From Burkholderiales bacterium (GTDB lineage Bacteria; Pseudomonadota; Gammaproteobacteria; Burkholderiales; Casimicrobiaceae), in assembly GCA_025354165.1 (NCBI GenBank), contig JANXNI010000004.1, positions 1 through 48,360 on the forward strand: a DNA stretch of 48,360 nt. The letters run 5' to 3'. The translations under genes and the position numbers were made by a program. The notes beneath the pieces were generated by a model. That model did no database searches, had not been told where the DNA came from, and worked only from the letters and a program-made list of their open reading frames with translations. Positions 1 through 8,018 of this stretch are shown here, in pieces. Positions within the stretch are counted from its first letter, which is position 1, and every line of letters begins with the position of its first letter.

Positions 1-1804
1 TCACGCCCTCACCATCCCAGCCGAGCGCGGCGAATTGGTTGTAGAGCGCGAGGCTGGTGGTGAATCGATGATTCGGGTCATCCGGAAAGCGTACCTGTCC
101 GCGAAACAAACGATACACCGGTGTCTGCCCTGGGGCGCAACTCCCGCCCATCCCCTCAATCAAGGGAGCAAACGCATAGGAATCAATGCCTTCGTTGACG
201 GGTAGTCGCGGCAGCGACAGGTTGTTCGGGTTGAGCCCCGAGAGCGCAGTTTTTTCGCTGTTGACCAGTGTGTAGAAGTGACTGCCACGGGTCTGATTGT
301 TCGCTATCTGGTCGAAGTAATAGCGGTTAATGCCGAGCGCGCCCGGGTCAGCAAAAGAACGTGTAGAAAACGATTGCCCCGTACGAGCCCAGCCAGGCAA
401 CGCGTCGAGCACTGCCATTTCAGTGTCGCGAGAGGTAAGAAAGTAATAGTTCAGCGGGTTGTAGATGTACTCGGTCAGCGTTTTAGGCGTGTTCGGGCCA
501 CCGTCGAAACGGGCGAGACAAAAATCGTCATTCGCGCCGTTGGAGCAATAGCCTGCGACGACGATCCTGCCGTCGGGCTGGAGCGCCATGCTGTTGGCGA
601 CATCGTTGCCGCTGCCGATCGGTGCGATGACTTTGCCGGTGCTGTTGAAGCTCGTGTCGAGTGTGCCATTGGCGAGGTAACGGGCGAGGCAAAAATCTAA
701 ATTGGTGCCGCTTACGCAATAGCCTGCGACGGCGATCTTGTCGTCGGGCTGGAGCGCGACGCTGTAGGCGTAATCGTCGCTACTACCGAGCGGCGTGATG
801 ACTTTGCCGGAGCCGTTAAAGCTTAAATCGAGTGAGCCATTGGCGAGGTAACGGGCGAGACAAAAATCGGAATTGGCGCCGTTGGAGCAAACGCCTACGA
901 CGACGATCTTACCGTCGGGCTGGAGCGCGAGGCTGATGGCGTAATCATCGCCAATGCCGATCGGTGTGGTGACTGCGCCGGAGCCGTTAAAACTTAAGTC
1001 GAGCGTGCCGCTGGCGAGATAACGGGCGAGACAAAAATCGTACGTAGCGCCGTTTACGCAATAGCCTGCGACGACGATCTTGCCGTCAGGCTGCAGCGCG
1101 AGGCCGCGGGCAACGTCGTCGTCAGTGCCGATCGCCGTGATGACTGTGCCGATACTGTTGAAGCTTACGTCGAGTGCGCCGCTGGCGAGATAACGGGCGA
1201 GACAAAAATGGGTGTTGGTACCGTTCGAGCACCTTCCTGCGACGACGATCATGCCGTCGGGCTGGAGCGCAACGCTGTAGGCAGCATCGGTGCCGCTGCT
1301 GATCGCCGTGAAGACTTTACCGGTACCGTTAAAGCTCAAGTCGAGTGTGCCGCTTGCGAGGTAACGCGCGAGACAAAAATCGTAAGTGGTGCCGTTGAGG
1401 CAAGAGCCTGCGACGACGATCTTGCCTTCGGGCTGCAGCGCGAGCGTATACGCGCCATCGTTGCCGTTGCCGATCGCCGTGATGACTTTGCCAGTGCCGT
1501 TAAAGCTCGTGTCGAGCGCGCCGTTGGCGAGGTAACGGGCGAGACAAAAGTCGTAATCAGCTCCGTTGGAGCAAGCGCCCACGACGACGATCATGCCGTC
1601 GGGCTGCAGCGCGAGGCTGTAGCCAACATCGGTTCCGCTGCCGATCGGTGTGATGACTTTGCCAGAGCCGTTGAAGCTAAGGTCGAGCGCCCCCGGTACT
1701 GCCGTTGCAAGCGTGCTCACGGCGAGGAGCAACAGCGCCAAGCCGCGCGCGGCCCAGCGTCGAAGGCATGCTGCGGAGTAATGGACGGAGATAAATCCAG
1801 TCAT
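1..1804 (-). CDS. Secreted delta-60 repeat protein with C-terminal DUF5648-like module (3' end cut by window edge)
   Basis: An uninterrupted minus-strand reading frame of 601 codons runs from ATG at 1804 off the left edge. Residues 1 to about 35 form a signal peptide (two Arg, then a Leu/Ala core ending ATA before VPG), so the product is probably exported. Residues about 39-430 are seven near-identical repeats of about 55-57 residues with the pattern LDxSFNGxGKV, LALQPDGKIVVAG, then two Cys in GxC and DFC; this is the delta-60 type, predicted to form a beta-propeller. After a FDGGP linker comes a module of about 150 residues with LNYYFLTSR, RTGQSF, SHFY, NHRFTT and a GWDGEG end. It matches the C-termini of the proteins at 25931 and 27400 and probably ends FC a few codons outside the window. 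The pattern resembles DUF5648 (recalled, not searched). Surface binding or adhesion is a guess. It is a tandem paralogue of the gene at 2009-3523. Confidence 0.88.
   Translation of the reverse strand, partial: MTGFISVHYSAACLRRWAARGLALLLLAVSTLATAVPGALDLSFNGSGKVITPIGSGTDVGYSLALQPDGMIVVVGACSNGADYDFCLARYLANGALDTSFNGTGKVITAIGNGNDGAYTLALQPEGKIVVAGSCLNGTTYDFCLARYLASGTLDLSFNGTGKVFTAISSGTDAAYSVALQPDGMIVVAGRCSNGTNTHFCLARYLASGALDVSFNSIGTVITAIGTDDDVARGLALQPDGKIVVAGYCVNGATYDFCLARYLASGTLDLSFNGSGAVTTPIGIGDDYAISLALQPDGKIVVVGVCSNGANSDFCLARYLANGSLDLSFNGSGKVITPLGSSDDYAYSVALQPDDKIAVAGYCVSGTNLDFCLARYLANGTLDTSFNSTGKVIAPIGSGNDVANSMALQPDGRIVVAGYCSNGANDDFCLARFDGGPNTPKTLTEYIYNPLNYYFLTSRDTEMAVLDALPGWARTGQSFSTRSFADPGALGINRYYFDQIANNQTRGSHFYTLVNSEKTALSGLNPNNLSLPRLPVNEGIDSYAFAPLIEGMGGSCAPGQTPVYRLFRGQVRFPDDPNHRFTTSLALYNQFAALGWDGEGV
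500..1688 (-). repeat. Seven-copy delta-60 repeat array inside the first gene
   Basis: Seven direct coding repeats, each about 165-171 bp, are visible even at DNA level: phrases such as CTCGCGCTGCAGCCCGACGG and TTTTGTCTCGCCCGTTA recur almost unchanged. The equivalent repeats in the neighbour at 2009-3523 are also seven but far more diverged from one another. This suggests recent homogenisation, by gene conversion or unequal crossing-over, in this copy only. Confidence 0.85.
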
Positions 1805-1925
1805 TGCGGCTTTCGGCTGAGGGGTGGAATCTGCGTCAGTGCCTCAGCAGATGGTACAGCGCTTCACCGAGCCGACTAAGACTCGTGCGACCTGAGGTGT
1901 GGTGTTGCGATGCGGTCCCTGATAG

Positions 1926-1998
1926 TTCGCGAACAAATTCTCAACATGCTCAAACGCCTGAACTCGATGGCGTTGCCTGAAGGGCCGAGGACGAGCAT
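1926..1998 (-). pseudogene. Remnant of the 3' end of the VOC gene
   Basis: This intergenic stretch aligns with 3563-3636, the last codons of the VOC gene, over about 74 bp with roughly seven substitutions and one deleted base (CCTGAACTC here, CCTTGAACTC there). The deletion breaks the frame and the stop codon is gone, so it is not coding. Weaker similarity continues to about 2020, into the last codons of the neighbouring delta-60 gene. The rest of the VOC gene is absent here. It is best read as a scar of a duplication that copied a delta-60 gene with the adjacent VOC tail. Confidence 0.8.
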
Positions 1999-2008
1999 AG
2001 GGGCGCTT

Positions 2009-3523
2009 TCACCGCACCAGCGACATCCCGCACTGCGTAACGAGGTAATCGCGAATCAGCGGCCATGTGTTACGTGTGGCGTTCGCCGCGAAGGTGATGC
2101 CGCCGATGACGGCGTTGCCGACGATGCCGAGGGCGATGCGCATGTTGATTAGCGCGTCGGTAGTGGCGAGGACGCGACCGTCACCGTCAATGTCCAATGA
2201 ACAGCTTTTGTAACCGAATGGCCCGCCGTCGTAGCGAATGGCACAGAAGCGGTCAAGTCCACCGATGACGCAAGAACCCGCCAAAATTGCTTTTCCGTCG
2301 GGCTGGATCGCTATGGCGCTGGGGACATCGGAAACAAGCCCGACACCCGTAACCACTGAGCCCGTGTCATTGAAACTTTTGTCAAGCGAGCCATCACTAT
2401 TAAGACGAAGTGCACAGTAAGAAAACTTACTCACATCAAAGCATTGTCCGGCAATTAATATTTTACCGTCATTTTGCAGAACGACCGCGTGTGCATTGTT
2501 ATCACCAACAGTGATTGACGTGACGACCTTTCCGTTCGTGTTGAAGTCAGAATCTAACGATCCATCGTGGTTGTAACGGGTCACGCAAAAAGTCCACGCA
2601 CTGTGGTCGCTGTTGATGCAATAACCCGCCAGCACAATTTTGCCGTCGGGTTGTATCGCCATGCTGGTTGCCGTGTCAAGGCCCGATCCCACAACCGTCA
2701 TCGTCGAGCCAGTGCCGTTGAAAGTGGTGTCCAGGCTGCCATTGGCGTCGTACCGTAGAGCGCAGAAGCTAGTCGTTATATTAACTGCGGCGATACTGCA
2801 TTCGCCTGCCAACACGATGCGACCATCAGATTGCAGCGCAGCCGAATGGGCGGCTGCGGTGTCGCCGATCAACGTCAGTATCTGACCGGTACCAGCGAAG
2901 CTGCTGTCAAGGCTCCCGTCAATATTAAGGCGCGCGGCGCACATGTAAGCCGTGTTGCCGATCTTGCAACCGCCTGCCAGAACAATTCGCCCATCTGGCT
3001 GTAGTGCGACAGCATTCGCTTGTCCATTGAGCATTCCAACCGCGAGAATTTTCCCGGCGACTCCAAAACCGGAGTCGAGCGTGCCATCCGAGTTGTATCG
3101 TGCGGCGCAAAAGTAATTTTGCGTTGGCATGATCGGGCAGCTTCCCACCAGAATGATCTTTCCGTCCGGCTGCAGGGCAACGGCGTTGGGGCTATCTCGT
3201 ACACCGCCTAAAACAGTAATTGCCTTGCCCGTTCCGTTAAAGTCCGTATCGAGCGAGCCATCTACGTTTTGCCGTATAACGCAAAAAAAGCGAACGACTC
3301 CGCTTCCGGTGCAATAACCCGCCGAGATCACTTTGCGGTCGGGCTGCAACGCAATTGATGTCACAGAGTCGTGACTTGGGCCCACCTCAATAATCGTTTT
3401 GCCGGCCCCAATAGGGCTTGTGGCTCCCCAAGATGGGTCCAGAGTTCCGGGCAGCCCCGGCGTGGCATTGCCTAGCGTCGTGAAGAAAAAGGCGAGATAA
3501 AAGAGAAATTTACGGGCAAACAT
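2009..3523 (-). CDS. Secreted seven-repeat delta-60 protein with dockerin-like C-terminus
   Basis: 504 residues. A short signal peptide (MFARKF, hydrophobic core, GNA) is followed by seven delta-60 repeats (about residues 28-430), each with LDxxFxxxGK, ALQPDGKIxLAG and a Cys pair (GxC, then FC or YC). Seven units suggest a seven-bladed propeller, perhaps with one disulfide per blade. After the FDGGP-like linker seen in its left neighbour (here YDGGP), the DUF5648-like module is missing. In its place is a tail of about 70 residues with CSLDIDGDGR and TTDALINMRIALG, which resembles one half of a dockerin or EF-hand calcium loop, ending QCGMSLVR. The last codons overlap the fading edge of the VOC remnant. 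Export is well supported by sequence; function is unknown, and cell-surface binding is only a guess. Confidence 0.88.
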   Translation of the reverse strand: MFARKFLFYLAFFFTTLGNATPGLPGTLDPSWGATSPIGAGKTIIEVGPSHDSVTSIALQPDRKVISAGYCTGSGVVRFFCVIRQNVDGSLDTDFNGTGKAITVLGGVRDSPNAVALQPDGKIILVGSCPIMPTQNYFCAARYNSDGTLDSGFGVAGKILAVGMLNGQANAVALQPDGRIVLAGGCKIGNTAYMCAARLNIDGSLDSSFAGTGQILTLIGDTAAAHSAALQSDGRIVLAGECSIAAVNITTSFCALRYDANGSLDTTFNGTGSTMTVVGSGLDTATSMAIQPDGKIVLAGYCINSDHSAWTFCVTRYNHDGSLDSDFNTNGKVVTSITVGDNNAHAVVLQNDGKILIAGQCFDVSKFSYCALRLNSDGSLDKSFNDTGSVVTGVGLVSDVPSAIAIQPDGKAILAGSCVIGGLDRFCAIRYDGGPFGYKSCSLDIDGDGRVLATTDALINMRIALGIVGNAVIGGITFAANATRNTWPLIRDYLVTQCGMSLVR

Positions 3524-3559
3524 GGTTGCTGCAACCTTTGCATAGACGTGTAGTGTGCA

Positions 3560-3979
3560 TTACTTCGCGAACAAATTCTCAATATGCTCAAACGCCTTGA
3601 ACTCAATTGCGTTGCCTGACGGGTCGAGGAAGAACATGGTGGCTTGTTCGCCGGGCTCACCTTTGAATCGGATGTGCGGTTCGATGATGAACTCGGTGCG
3701 GGCGTCTTGCAGACGGTCTGCGAGTTCGTGCCATTGCTTCATGGTGAGCACGACGCCGAAGTGGCGGCAGGGGACATTGTCGCCATCGACTTCGCTTGTT
3801 TTCGCCATTGAGCATTCTTCGGGCGCGAGGTGGGCGACGATCTGATGGCCGTAAAAGTCAAAGTCCACCCAGTGCGGGCTGGAGCGGCCTTCTTTGCAAC
3901 CGAGCAGATCGAGATAAAACTTGCGCGCGGCGGTGAGGTCGTGGGTCGGGAAGGCGAGATGGAATGGCTGGATGGACAT
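3560..3979 (-). CDS. VOC-family (glyoxalase/bleomycin-resistance fold) protein
   Basis: 139 residues, the usual length for a single-chain VOC protein with two beta-alpha-beta-beta-beta modules. The start reads [16 protein letters not shown], typical of the first module, with His8 a likely metal ligand. The end reads [15 protein letters not shown], where the Glu matches the usual C-terminal ligand, and a central CRHFGVVL suggests another His ligand. Such proteins are cytosolic metal-dependent isomerases, dioxygenases or lyases; the substrate cannot be read from sequence. No clear Shine-Dalgarno sequence precedes the ATG. The gene is divergent from the mscS-like gene. Its 3' end is the source of the remnant at 1926-1998. 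Confidence 0.9.
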   Translation of the reverse strand: MSIQPFHLAFPTHDLTAARKFYLDLLGCKEGRSSPHWVDFDFYGHQIVAHLAPEECSMAKTSEVDGDNVPCRHFGVVLTMKQWHELADRLQDARTEFIIEPHIRFKGEPGEQATMFFLDPSGNAIEFKAFEHIENLFAK

Positions 3980-4037
3980 GGTGGTGCTCGGTTTATTGCT
4001 GGGGAAGTTTGATTCTAGGTCGCGAGATAATCAAGGG

Positions 4038-5342
4038 ATGCTTACACCGTTCCAGGAAATCGCAAAAGAGCTCGAAGTCATCGATGGTCAAGACGTCGAG
4101 CACCTGTTTCTCGTGCTGGTCGCGATGGCGATCGGCATACTGATCGGGACGCTGCTGCTGCGCCGTCGCGAGCCCTCGTTGACGCGGTCACAGGCGTTGT
4201 GGCGCGTCACCGTCGTCGGCGTTACGTTTCCGCTGGTGACCTATGTGATTCTCGTGGCGCTGCGGCTGACGCCTTATGGCGTGGCTGCGGGCGCGTTGCC
4301 GAAGTTTGCGGTGCGCGTGTTTGCTGCGCTAATGGTGATGCGACTGATTGCGGGCGTATTGCGCCGGTTGTTCCCGAATTCGTCTCCCGTGCGCGGCAGT
4401 ATCAACATTGTCAGCGCGCTGATCTGGTTGATCCTTGTGATGCATCTGGCGGGCGTACTGCCGTTCATCGAGCAGGAGCTGGAGGCGATTGTCTTGCCGC
4501 TTGGCAAAACGCACGTGTCGGCGCTGACGCTGATTCAGGGCACGGCGCTGGTGGCGTTCACGGTGCTCGCTGCGTTATGGTTGTCGTCGATTCTTGAAAC
4601 GCGGCTGATGGCGACCGGCATCAACATGAGCATGCGTCTGGTGTTGTCGCGCTTTTTGCGGGCATTTTTGTTTGTGCTCGCGTTGCTGTTTGCGCTCGCG
4701 GCGGTGGGTATTGATCTGACCGTGCTGTCGGTGTTTGGCGGTGCGCTTGGCGTGGGTCTGGGCTTGGGTTTGCAGAAAATTGCGGCGAACTATGTGAGCG
4801 GTTTTGCCATGCTGCTCGAAGGCAGCTTTCGCGTGGGCGACAGCGTGAAAGTGGATGGCTTTGAAGGGCAGATCAGCAATATTTACACGCGCTACACCGT
4901 GGTGCGCGCTGCCAATGGCCGTGAGTCTGTAGTGCCGAACGAGATGTTCATTGTCAATCGTGTAGAAAACCTTTCGCTTGAAAGCCGCAGCGTTTCGTTC
5001 AATACCAAGTTGCAGATCGATTACGACAGCGATGTCGAGAAGGCACGCTCGTTGATGATCGAAGCGGCGTTGGCGCAGCCGCGCGTGCTTAAAAGCCCAG
5101 CACCGGGTGCCTTGCTCAGCGATTTTGCTGCGGATGGTCTGGAATTGACGCTCGGCTACTGGATCGCCGATCCGGAAAATGGCATCGGCAATGTTCGCTC
5201 GGACATCAACCTCGCCATCTGGCGGGCGTTCCAGGCGAGCAACATTAATGTGCCGTTTCCGCAGCGCGTGATTCGCGTGATTCAGGAGCCGGGCGAGGCG
5301 GCGCAACCGCTAAACTCCGCCGCTCCCGAAAAATCCGCGTAG
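4038..5342 (+). CDS. MscS-family mechanosensitive ion channel
   Basis: 434 residues from ATG 4038. The frame is open further upstream, but the earlier codons overlap the VOC start region and look non-coding. Several hydrophobic segments (about residues 20-40, 55-80, 90-115, 130-155, 170-190 and 205-230) are followed by the MscS pore helix and beta-domain at about 230-310: a Gly/Ala-rich GVGLGLGLQKIAANYVSG, then FRVGDSVKVDGFEG and VVPNEMFIVN. The C-terminal alpha/beta region ends near residue 420. MscS channels sit in the inner membrane and open under hypo-osmotic stress to release solutes; the N-terminus is longer than in E. coli MscS. No strong Shine-Dalgarno is evident (AAGGG abuts the ATG). 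Confidence 0.9.
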   Translation: MLTPFQEIAKELEVIDGQDVEHLFLVLVAMAIGILIGTLLLRRREPSLTRSQALWRVTVVGVTFPLVTYVILVALRLTPYGVAAGALPKFAVRVFAALMVMRLIAGVLRRLFPNSSPVRGSINIVSALIWLILVMHLAGVLPFIEQELEAIVLPLGKTHVSALTLIQGTALVAFTVLAALWLSSILETRLMATGINMSMRLVLSRFLRAFLFVLALLFALAAVGIDLTVLSVFGGALGVGLGLGLQKIAANYVSGFAMLLEGSFRVGDSVKVDGFEGQISNIYTRYTVVRAANGRESVVPNEMFIVNRVENLSLESRSVSFNTKLQIDYDSDVEKARSLMIEAALAQPRVLKSPAPGALLSDFAADGLELTLGYWIADPENGIGNVRSDINLAIWRAFQASNINVPFPQRVIRVIQEPGEAAQPLNSAAPEKSA

Positions 5343-5354
5343 TCCCCGAAGGTG

Positions 5355-5488
5355 TCTCTAGAAATTCACTTTATGGGGATGCAGTGTTAGGAGCCCGGAG
5401 CGCAGCAACCGGAACGTACGCCCTGGTACGTGAGGATTGCGAGTACCGCGCGACGACACAATGCGCCCCAGAAATGAATTTGTAGAGA
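5355..5488. repeat. Short inverted-repeat element, family B, copy 1 (tex leader)
   Basis: A 134-bp element bounded by 14-bp terminal inverted repeats: TCTCTAGAAATTCA on the left and TGAATTTGTAGAGA on the right (13 of 14 positions complementary). The interior, including GAGCCCGGAGCGCAGCAACC and GCGCGACGACACAATGCG, matches the element at 11777-11919 in opposite orientation. It fills nearly the whole gap between the mscS-like stop (5342) and the tex start (5494), so the tex 5' leader is largely element DNA. It has no coding capacity. It looks like a MITE, but no autonomous parent element was seen. Confidence 0.75.
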
Positions 5489-5493
5489 TACCG

Positions 5494-7860
5494 ATGCCTG
5501 AATCTTTGATCGCGCGCCTGGCGCGAGACGTTGTTATTACCGCTCAACAAGCCGAAGCCGCTGTGGGGCTTCTCGATGGTGGGGCGACGGTGCCGTTCAT
5601 CGCCCGCTATCGCAAAGAGGCCACGTTTGGCCTTGATGACGTTCAGCTGCGTTTTCTCGAAGAGCGATTGACGTATCTGCGTGAGCTGGATCAGCGCCGC
5701 GATGCGGTGCTCGGCTCGATTCGGGAGCAGGGCAAACTGACGGACGAATTGGCGCTGGCGCTGAATCGAGCCGTGAGCAAGCAGGAGATCGAGGACATCT
5801 ACGCGCCGTACAAGCAAAAGCGTCGCACCAAGGCGCAGATTGCGCGCGAAGCGGGGTTACAGCCGTTGGCGGATGCGTTGTATGGTGATCCGACGTTAGT
5901 GCCGCTGGTAGAAGCGGCAAAGTTCGTGAATGTTGGCTCTGGCGTCGATGCTGCGCCGCCGACATTTACTGAACCGCAGATGTGTCTGGACGGCGCGCGC
6001 GATATTCTTTCTGAGACTTGGGCTGAGGATGCAGCGCTTGTCGGCCGCATGCGTGAATGGCTGTGGCAGAACGGTTTGTTTGAGTCGAAACTGGCCGAAG
6101 GCAAAGAAAAAGACGGCGACAAGTTTCGCGATTACTTTGATTACGCTGAGCCGATCGGCAAGGTGCCGTCGCATCGTGCGCTCGCGGTGTTTCGCGGTTG
6201 GCTGGCGGAGGCTTTGACGGTGAAGCTTACGCAGCCAGAAGCCGAGCCTTCAGTTGCAACCGCGACCGCGAAGGCTGGATCGGTGTTTACGCCGTGCGAA
6301 GGCATGGTCGCCAATCAGGTGAACTGGTCGCATCAGGCGCGCGCTGCGGACGACTGGCTGAAGCGCGTGGTGAGCAGGACGTGGAAGGTGAAACTTGCGC
6401 CGTCGCTTGAGCGAGATTTGTTCGCCAAACTACGCGAGAGCGCGGAAGACGTGGCGATCAAGGTGTTTGGCGACAACGTGCGCGACCTGATGCTCGCTGC
6501 GCCTGCGGGCAATAAAGTGGTGATGGGGCTTGATCCTGGCATTCGCACGGGCGTGAAAGTGGCGGTGGTCGATTCGACAGGTAAAGTGCTGGCAACCAGC
6601 GTTGTCTACCCGCATGAGCCGCGCAAGGATTGGGACGGCTCGTTGCATATTCTCGGCAAATTGTGCGAGACACACGGCGTGCAATTGATCGCGATTGGCA
6701 ATGGCACGGCGAGTCGTGAGACGGATCAATTGGCGGCGGATTTGATCAAGCGGCAACGCGGCGCAATTGTGAAGGCTGTGGTGTCAGAAGCGGGCGCCTC
6801 GGTGTATTCGGCGAGCGAATACGCGTCACAGGAATTGCCGGATATGGACGTGAGCTTGCGCGGCGCGGTGAGCATCGCTCGGCGCTTGCAGGACCCGCTG
6901 GCAGAGCTGGTGAAAATTGATCCGAAGTCCATCGGTGTCGGGCAATATCAGCACGATGTGAATCAGTCGCTGTTGGCCAAAAAGCTCGATGCGATTGTTG
7001 AAGACTGCGTGAACTCGGTGGGCGTGGACGTAAATCTGGCGTCTGCTCCGCTGCTGTCGCGCGTCGCTGGATTATCGGCAAGCAATGCGCGAAATATCGT
7101 GATGCACCGCGAACAAAACGGCGCGTTTGTGGATCGTGAAGCGCTTCGCAAAGTGTCTGGGATTGGCCCAAAAACGTTCGAACAATGCGCCGGTTTTTTG
7201 CGCATTCGCGAAGGCGGCAACCCACTCGATGCCAGCGCCGTCCACCCCGAAAGCTACACACTCGTACAGAAAATTATCGAACGCGCGAAAAAACCGCTTT
7301 CGGAATTGATTGGTAACGCGAGCGTGTTGAAGGCAGTGCCAGCGAACGCATTTGCCGCCGACGGCGTGGGTGAAATCACGGTGCGCGATGTGCTTGCCGA
7401 ACTGGAAAAGCCGGGTCGCGATCCGCGTCCCGAGTTCAAGGTGGCGAAGTTCAACGATGGCGTGAACGACATCAAAGACTTAGTCGAGGGCATGATCCTC
7501 GAAGGCACGGTCACCAACGTTGCCGCGTTCGGTGCGTTCGTCGACGTTGGCGCGCATCAGGACGGTCTGGTGCACGTGTCGCAACTGGCTAACAAATTCG
7601 TGAAAGATCCGAAAGACGTGGTGAAGACCGGCCAGATCGTGAAGGTGAAAGTGGTTGAGGTCGATGTTGCGAGAAAGCGCATTGCGCTCTCCATGCGGCT
7701 CGACGCTGCGCCGGTGGTGCGTGATGAGCGCATGGGCGAGGGCCATCGTGGCGGCACCGAGCGACGCGATTTTGCGGTGCACAATACCCGGCAACGTCCC
7801 GAACCGGCCAAGCCGGATGGCGCAATGGCGGCCGCGTTTGCGTCTTTCAAACGTAAGTAG
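5494..7860 (+). CDS. tex: Tex family RNA-binding transcription accessory protein
   Basis: 788 residues from ATG 5494 (MPESLIARLARDV), which fits the family's usual start; the frame is open from 5437, but that part lies in the repeat element. Order: helical Tex N-terminal region with VPFIARYRKEATFGLDD; YqgF/RNase H-like domain around residue 344 (VMGLDPGIRTGVKVAVVD); helix-hairpin-helix pair at about 517-570 (VAGLSASNARNIV and VSGIGPKTFEQCAGFLRI); S1 domain at about 664-734 (LEGTVTNVAAFGAFVDVG, DGLVHVSQLA); then a short basic tail. Tex binds RNA and associates with the transcription apparatus; the exact role is not fixed. The GAGA before the start belongs to the right end of the repeat element and may act as a weak ribosome-binding site. 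Confidence 0.96.
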   Translation: MPESLIARLARDVVITAQQAEAAVGLLDGGATVPFIARYRKEATFGLDDVQLRFLEERLTYLRELDQRRDAVLGSIREQGKLTDELALALNRAVSKQEIEDIYAPYKQKRRTKAQIAREAGLQPLADALYGDPTLVPLVEAAKFVNVGSGVDAAPPTFTEPQMCLDGARDILSETWAEDAALVGRMREWLWQNGLFESKLAEGKEKDGDKFRDYFDYAEPIGKVPSHRALAVFRGWLAEALTVKLTQPEAEPSVATATAKAGSVFTPCEGMVANQVNWSHQARAADDWLKRVVSRTWKVKLAPSLERDLFAKLRESAEDVAIKVFGDNVRDLMLAAPAGNKVVMGLDPGIRTGVKVAVVDSTGKVLATSVVYPHEPRKDWDGSLHILGKLCETHGVQLIAIGNGTASRETDQLAADLIKRQRGAIVKAVVSEAGASVYSASEYASQELPDMDVSLRGAVSIARRLQDPLAELVKIDPKSIGVGQYQHDVNQSLLAKKLDAIVEDCVNSVGVDVNLASAPLLSRVAGLSASNARNIVMHREQNGAFVDREALRKVSGIGPKTFEQCAGFLRIREGGNPLDASAVHPESYTLVQKIIERAKKPLSELIGNASVLKAVPANAFAADGVGEITVRDVLAELEKPGRDPRPEFKVAKFNDGVNDIKDLVEGMILEGTVTNVAAFGAFVDVGAHQDGLVHVSQLANKFVKDPKDVVKTGQIVKVKVVEVDVARKRIALSMRLDAAPVVRDERMGEGHRGGTERRDFAVHNTRQRPEPAKPDGAMAAAFASFKRK

Positions 7861-7946
7861 CACTCAAAAGAGCAACAACGCGCCCTGAGGGGTGCTTGTC
7901 TCGCAGTCCGTAGTGACGGTGAGCAAGGCTTGCGCGATTCTGGTTT

Positions 7947-7990
7947 GCTCGCATCTGGCTTGTCCCGCGCATTCGCGGGGGCGAGCTTTT
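7947..7990 (+). terminator. Probable rho-independent terminator after tex
   Basis: A nested stem-loop: outer GCTCGC (7947-7952) pairs with GCGAGC (7981-7986), inner CCCGCG (7964-7969) pairs with CGCGGG (7974-7979) around a CATT loop, followed by TTTT. The U tract is short, so termination may be partial. It lies 87 bp past the tex stop and before the secreted gene at 8019. Confidence 0.5.
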
Positions 7991-8018
7991 GATCGTTTGG
8001 TGAATCAGGGAGCGCAAA

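Noticed and set aside
278-1879. Long plus-strand open frames across the delta-60 gene (for example 1208-1879)
   Set aside because: They are antisense shadows of the repeats; the minus strand has a signal peptide and coherent domains without interruption.
4575-5306. 243-codon minus-strand frame within the mscS-like gene
   Set aside because: High His/Arg/Gln composition typical of antisense of GC-rich coding DNA; the plus strand has clear MscS motifs.
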